Assembly: GCA_028288905.1 (NCBI GenBank)
Contig: JAQGHJ010000669.1
Location: forward strand, 1-9,152
Length of the DNA: 9,152 bases
Direction of reading: 5' to 3'
DNA from: Phycisphaerales bacterium
GTDB taxonomy: Bacteria > Planctomycetota > Phycisphaerae > Tepidisphaerales > Tepidisphaeraceae
How positions within the stretch are numbered: the stretch's first letter is position 1; every line of letters begins with the position of its first letter. Positions 7,747-9,152 of this stretch are shown piece by piece. The position numbers and the translations under genes are program-made. The notes under the pieces are model-generated. The model was not told the DNA's origin. It worked only from the letters and a program-made list of their open reading frames with translations, and made no database searches.

Positions 7747-7751
7747 GAAGG
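7747..7751 (+). promoter_or_regulatory. Ribosome binding site of the ThuA gene
   Basis: GAAGG lies six bases before the ATG at 7758. It favours this start over upstream in-frame alternatives, which would place the signal peptide inside the protein. Confidence 0.65.
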
Positions 7752-7757
7752 CGAACC

Positions 7758-8774
7758 ATGAACCGTAAGCTCCGCTCCTTCGCCGCCGCCCTGACCCTCG
7801 CGGTCGTCGGCGGCGTCTGCACCTCTCGCGTCGCCTCGGCCGAAGACGCCGCGGCCAAGCCGGCGGCGGGCGCCAAGCCGATCAAGGCCCTGCTCGTCAC
7901 CGGCGGGTGCTGCCACGACTACGCCAAGCAGACCGTCATCCTCCAGCAGGGGATCGCGGCCCGGGCGGCCGTCGAGTTCACCGTCTGCCACGAGGGCGAC
8001 GGCAAGACGAGCCAACGGCACTCCGTGTACGAGAAGCCGGACTGGTGGAAGGGGTACGACGTCGTCATCCACGACGAGTGCTCGGCCGACGTGAAGGACG
8101 CGGCGTTCATCGACGGCATCCTCAAGGCCCACAAGGAGGGCGTGCCGGCCGTCGTCCTGCACTGCGCGATGCACAACTACCGCGGCGAGGGGTTCGACAA
8201 GAAGGACACCGCCTGGTTCCGGTTCACCGGGCTGGCCACGACCGGGCACGGCGCGCAGCTGCCGATCTCGATCGCGTTCACGGATAAGGAGAGCCCGATC
8301 ACCCAGGGCCTGGGCGACTGGAAGACCGTCAACGAGGAGCTCTACAACAACGTGCTCGGCAAGCTGGCCGACACGGCCAAGCCGCTGGCCCGGGGCAAGC
8401 AGACGCGGACGGTCTACCCGAAGAAGGACGGCAAGGAGGACAAGACGCAGCCGGGCAAGGAGACGACCGACGAGACGATCGTCGCCTGGACGAACGAGTA
8501 CGAGGGCAAGACGAAGGTGTTCGCGACGACGATCGGGCACAACAACGACACGGTGGCCGACGCCCGGTACCTGAACCTCGTCACCCGCGGGCTGCTCTGG
8601 AGCGTCGGGAAGCTCGACGACGCGCACTTCAAGGCGAGCGACGCGAACGTGGACGTGAAGGCGGTGAAGCCGGACCCGGTGAAGAACACCGAGCCGGCGA
8701 AGAAGGCCGACGCCGGCGGCGGGCCAGCCTTCCAACCGGTCGGGCTCGACGGCAAGTGCTGCGGGGCCGAGTGA
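7758..8774 (+). CDS. Secreted ThuA-domain protein (glutamine-amidotransferase-like fold), 338 residues
   Basis: The ATG at 7758 starts a signal peptide (MNRKLRS, hydrophobic core, cleavage likely after VASA at residue 28). The core from about residue 42 to 285 carries the family's landmarks: KALLVTGGCCHDY (43-55), YDVVIHDECSAD (up to 111), VVLHCAMHNYRG (132-143), TGHG (162-165), PITQGL (180-185), EELYNN (193-198) and TTIGHNN (to 263). ThuA-like proteins share the class I glutamine-amidotransferase-like fold. In rhizobia ThuA acts with ThuB in trehalose utilisation through a 3-keto-disaccharide. Planctomycetes carry many exported ThuA homologues, mostly of unknown reaction, so periplasmic sugar metabolism is only a reasonable inference. 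A Lys/Pro-rich tail (about 290-338) ends GKCCGAE. The mature protein has seven cysteines, including vicinal pairs at 51-52 and 334-335. C21 in the signal peptide has no proper lipobox, so a lipoprotein is unlikely. It is probably monocistronic: a hairpin follows the stop directly. Confidence 0.9.
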   Translation: MNRKLRSFAAALTLAVVGGVCTSRVASAEDAAAKPAAGAKPIKALLVTGGCCHDYAKQTVILQQGIAARAAVEFTVCHEGDGKTSQRHSVYEKPDWWKGYDVVIHDECSADVKDAAFIDGILKAHKEGVPAVVLHCAMHNYRGEGFDKKDTAWFRFTGLATTGHGAQLPISIAFTDKESPITQGLGDWKTVNEELYNNVLGKLADTAKPLARGKQTRTVYPKKDGKEDKTQPGKETTDETIVAWTNEYEGKTKVFATTIGHNNDTVADARYLNLVTRGLLWSVGKLDDAHFKASDANVDVKAVKPDPVKNTEPAKKADAGGGPAFQPVGLDGKCCGAE

Positions 8775-8775
8775 C

Positions 8776-8828
8776 GGGAGGCGGCACCCCGCGTGTCGCC
8801 CGTGCCGTTTCCGCCGGGTCCGCCTCCC
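8776..8828 (+). terminator. Hairpin after the ThuA gene, probable terminator
   Basis: GGGAGGCGG (8776-8784) pairs perfectly with CCGCCTCCC (8820-8828), starting one base after the stop codon. The 35-base interior can form a smaller alternative helix (CGGCA 8782-8786 with TGCCG 8803-8807). Only TT follows, so the large loop and weak T run make it a less certain intrinsic terminator than the one at 4947-4985. Confidence 0.5.
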
Positions 8829-8833
8829 TTGTG

Positions 8834-8854
8834 GCATGGGCGTCCCGCCCATGC
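8834..8854. repeat. Planctomycete-type dispersed palindrome
   Basis: GCATGGGCG (8834-8842) and CGCCCATGC (8846-8854) form a perfect nine-base stem with loop TCC. From general experience, this palindrome and close variants recur between genes in planctomycete and related genomes, where it gives spurious peptides such as HGRDAHAT. Its role is unknown. It sits just after a gene end, so it could be a repeated mobile palindrome or a transcript-end hairpin. Confidence 0.65.
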
Positions 8855-9152
8855 TCGGGTTGGCCGGCACCGTCGGTTATGAAGGTGCCGAGGACAGCGT
8901 GATGGGCCGTCGGTTCGGGTGCGACAGGTCGCGATACCACGAGACGTGTGCGGGCCTGACGTTTGGCAAAGGTCTTGGGCTACCGCGACCTGTGGTACCT
9001 GTCGAGCGACCCTCGTCCGCCGACACAGCCGTCGGTAAGTCCCACGGTCGGACGGGCAGGGACAGTCGTGCCACCCGGCCGGGACGGACACCCGATACAC
9101 CACATTGGACGCATATCTAAAACGCGGCGAGGGCCCCGGCAAATGCCGGTGC
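8855..9152. other. Non-coding right end of the window
   Basis: About 300 bases hold no convincing complete gene. They contain the inverted repeats at 8922-9004, an AT-rich patch (GCATATCTAAAA, 9111-9122) and a small hairpin (CCGGC 9136-9140 with GCCGG 9145-9149). An ATG at 9143, preceded nine bases upstream by GAGGG, could start a gene running out of the window, but only three codons are visible. Confidence 0.5.
8922..9004. repeat. Overlapping inverted repeats with two mutually exclusive foldings
   Basis: ACAGGTCGCG (8924-8933) pairs perfectly with CGCGACCTGT (8984-8993), and two more pairs follow a mismatch. The same left arm can instead pair as CGACAGGT (8922-8929) with ACCTGTCG (8997-9004), plus ACCAC (8936-8940) with GTGGT (8992-8996). 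The right side thus carries two adjacent complements of one left arm. The pairing is seen directly; any switching or binding role is inference. Confidence 0.5.

Larger units (their letters stand above)
7268..7757. other. Divergent intergenic region between the PATR gene and the ThuA gene
   Basis: About 490 bases separate the two divergent start codons. The part at roughly 7380-7520 is richer in A and T (for example runs TTTT at 7436, 7464, 7477 and 7504) than the flanking genes, as expected of promoter DNA. I could not pick a minus-strand promoter with confidence: TTGAAA and TTGCAT hexamers occur on that strand but lack a well-spaced TATAAT-like partner. The palindrome GTCCGGAC lies at about 7415-7422. 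Short frames overlapping here look spurious. Confidence 0.55.

Noticed and set aside
7686..7757. Upstream in-frame extension of the ThuA protein
   Set aside because: The extension would precede and bury a clear signal peptide; the ATG at 7758 has GAAGG six bases before it.
7804..7822. Possible lipoprotein signal ending at C21 of the ThuA protein
   Set aside because: The residues before the cysteine (VGGV) do not fit a lipobox; a signal peptidase I site after VASA at residue 28 fits better.
7623..8870. Minus-strand open frame (415 residues) opposite the ThuA gene
   Set aside because: It translates the GCATGGGCG palindrome into typical spurious peptide at its start, and its composition is Arg/Val/Leu/Asp-rich. 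The plus-strand ThuA motifs are unmistakable.
1..9152. CRISPR array, insertion sequence, tRNA or defence system
   Set aside because: No regular direct repeats with spacers, no transposase motifs, no cloverleaf and no recognisable defence proteins were found on either strand.

Overview
The window is high-GC DNA that most resembles a planctomycete of the Gemmata group (Gemmataceae). The signs are two proteins built of autotransporter-associated beta-strand repeats (PATR type) that end in PEP-CTERM-like sorting tails, a secreted ThuA-domain protein of the kind abundant in planctomycetes, and a short palindrome (arms GCATGGGCG and CGCCCATGC) often seen between planctomycete genes. The placement is inferred from gene content and base composition; no marker gene is present.

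Layout. (1) 1-4245, plus strand: the 3' part of a very large, cysteine-free surface repeat protein. Its start lies left of the window, and a GC-rich hairpin follows its stop. (2) 4246-5014: an intergenic stretch of about 770 bases between convergent genes, with no convincing gene. It holds a terminator at each end, a perfect short palindrome and a degenerate hairpin. (3) 5015-7267, minus strand: a complete 750-residue secreted PATR protein with a signal peptide and a PEP-CTERM-like tail. (4) 7268-7757: a divergent intergenic region of about 490 bases. (5) 7758-8774, plus strand: a 338-residue secreted ThuA-like protein. (6) 8775-9152: non-coding DNA with a terminator-like hairpin, the planctomycete-type palindrome and an unusual pair of mutually exclusive inverted repeats. 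The start of another gene may lie at the very edge.

How the genes relate. The two repeat proteins face each other and share the same plan: export, a long beta-rich passenger built of G/T/N/A-rich repeats, and a C-terminal Pro-Glu-Pro, hydrophobic helix and Arg cluster. Both probably sit on or are released from the cell surface. Neither has an autotransporter beta-barrel where its C-terminus can be seen, so the passenger-type repeats are paired here with a sorting-signal tail. The ThuA protein is divergently transcribed from the second repeat gene and has its own ribosome binding site. Nothing in the sequence ties it functionally to the repeat proteins.

I see no CRISPR array, transposase, tRNA, rRNA, phage gene or recognisable defence system. 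The many long overlapping frames are a by-product of stop-poor, high-GC repeat coding sequence. The most unusual items are the repeat-protein pair, the vicinal cysteine pairs of the ThuA protein and the switch-like inverted repeats near 8922-9004.
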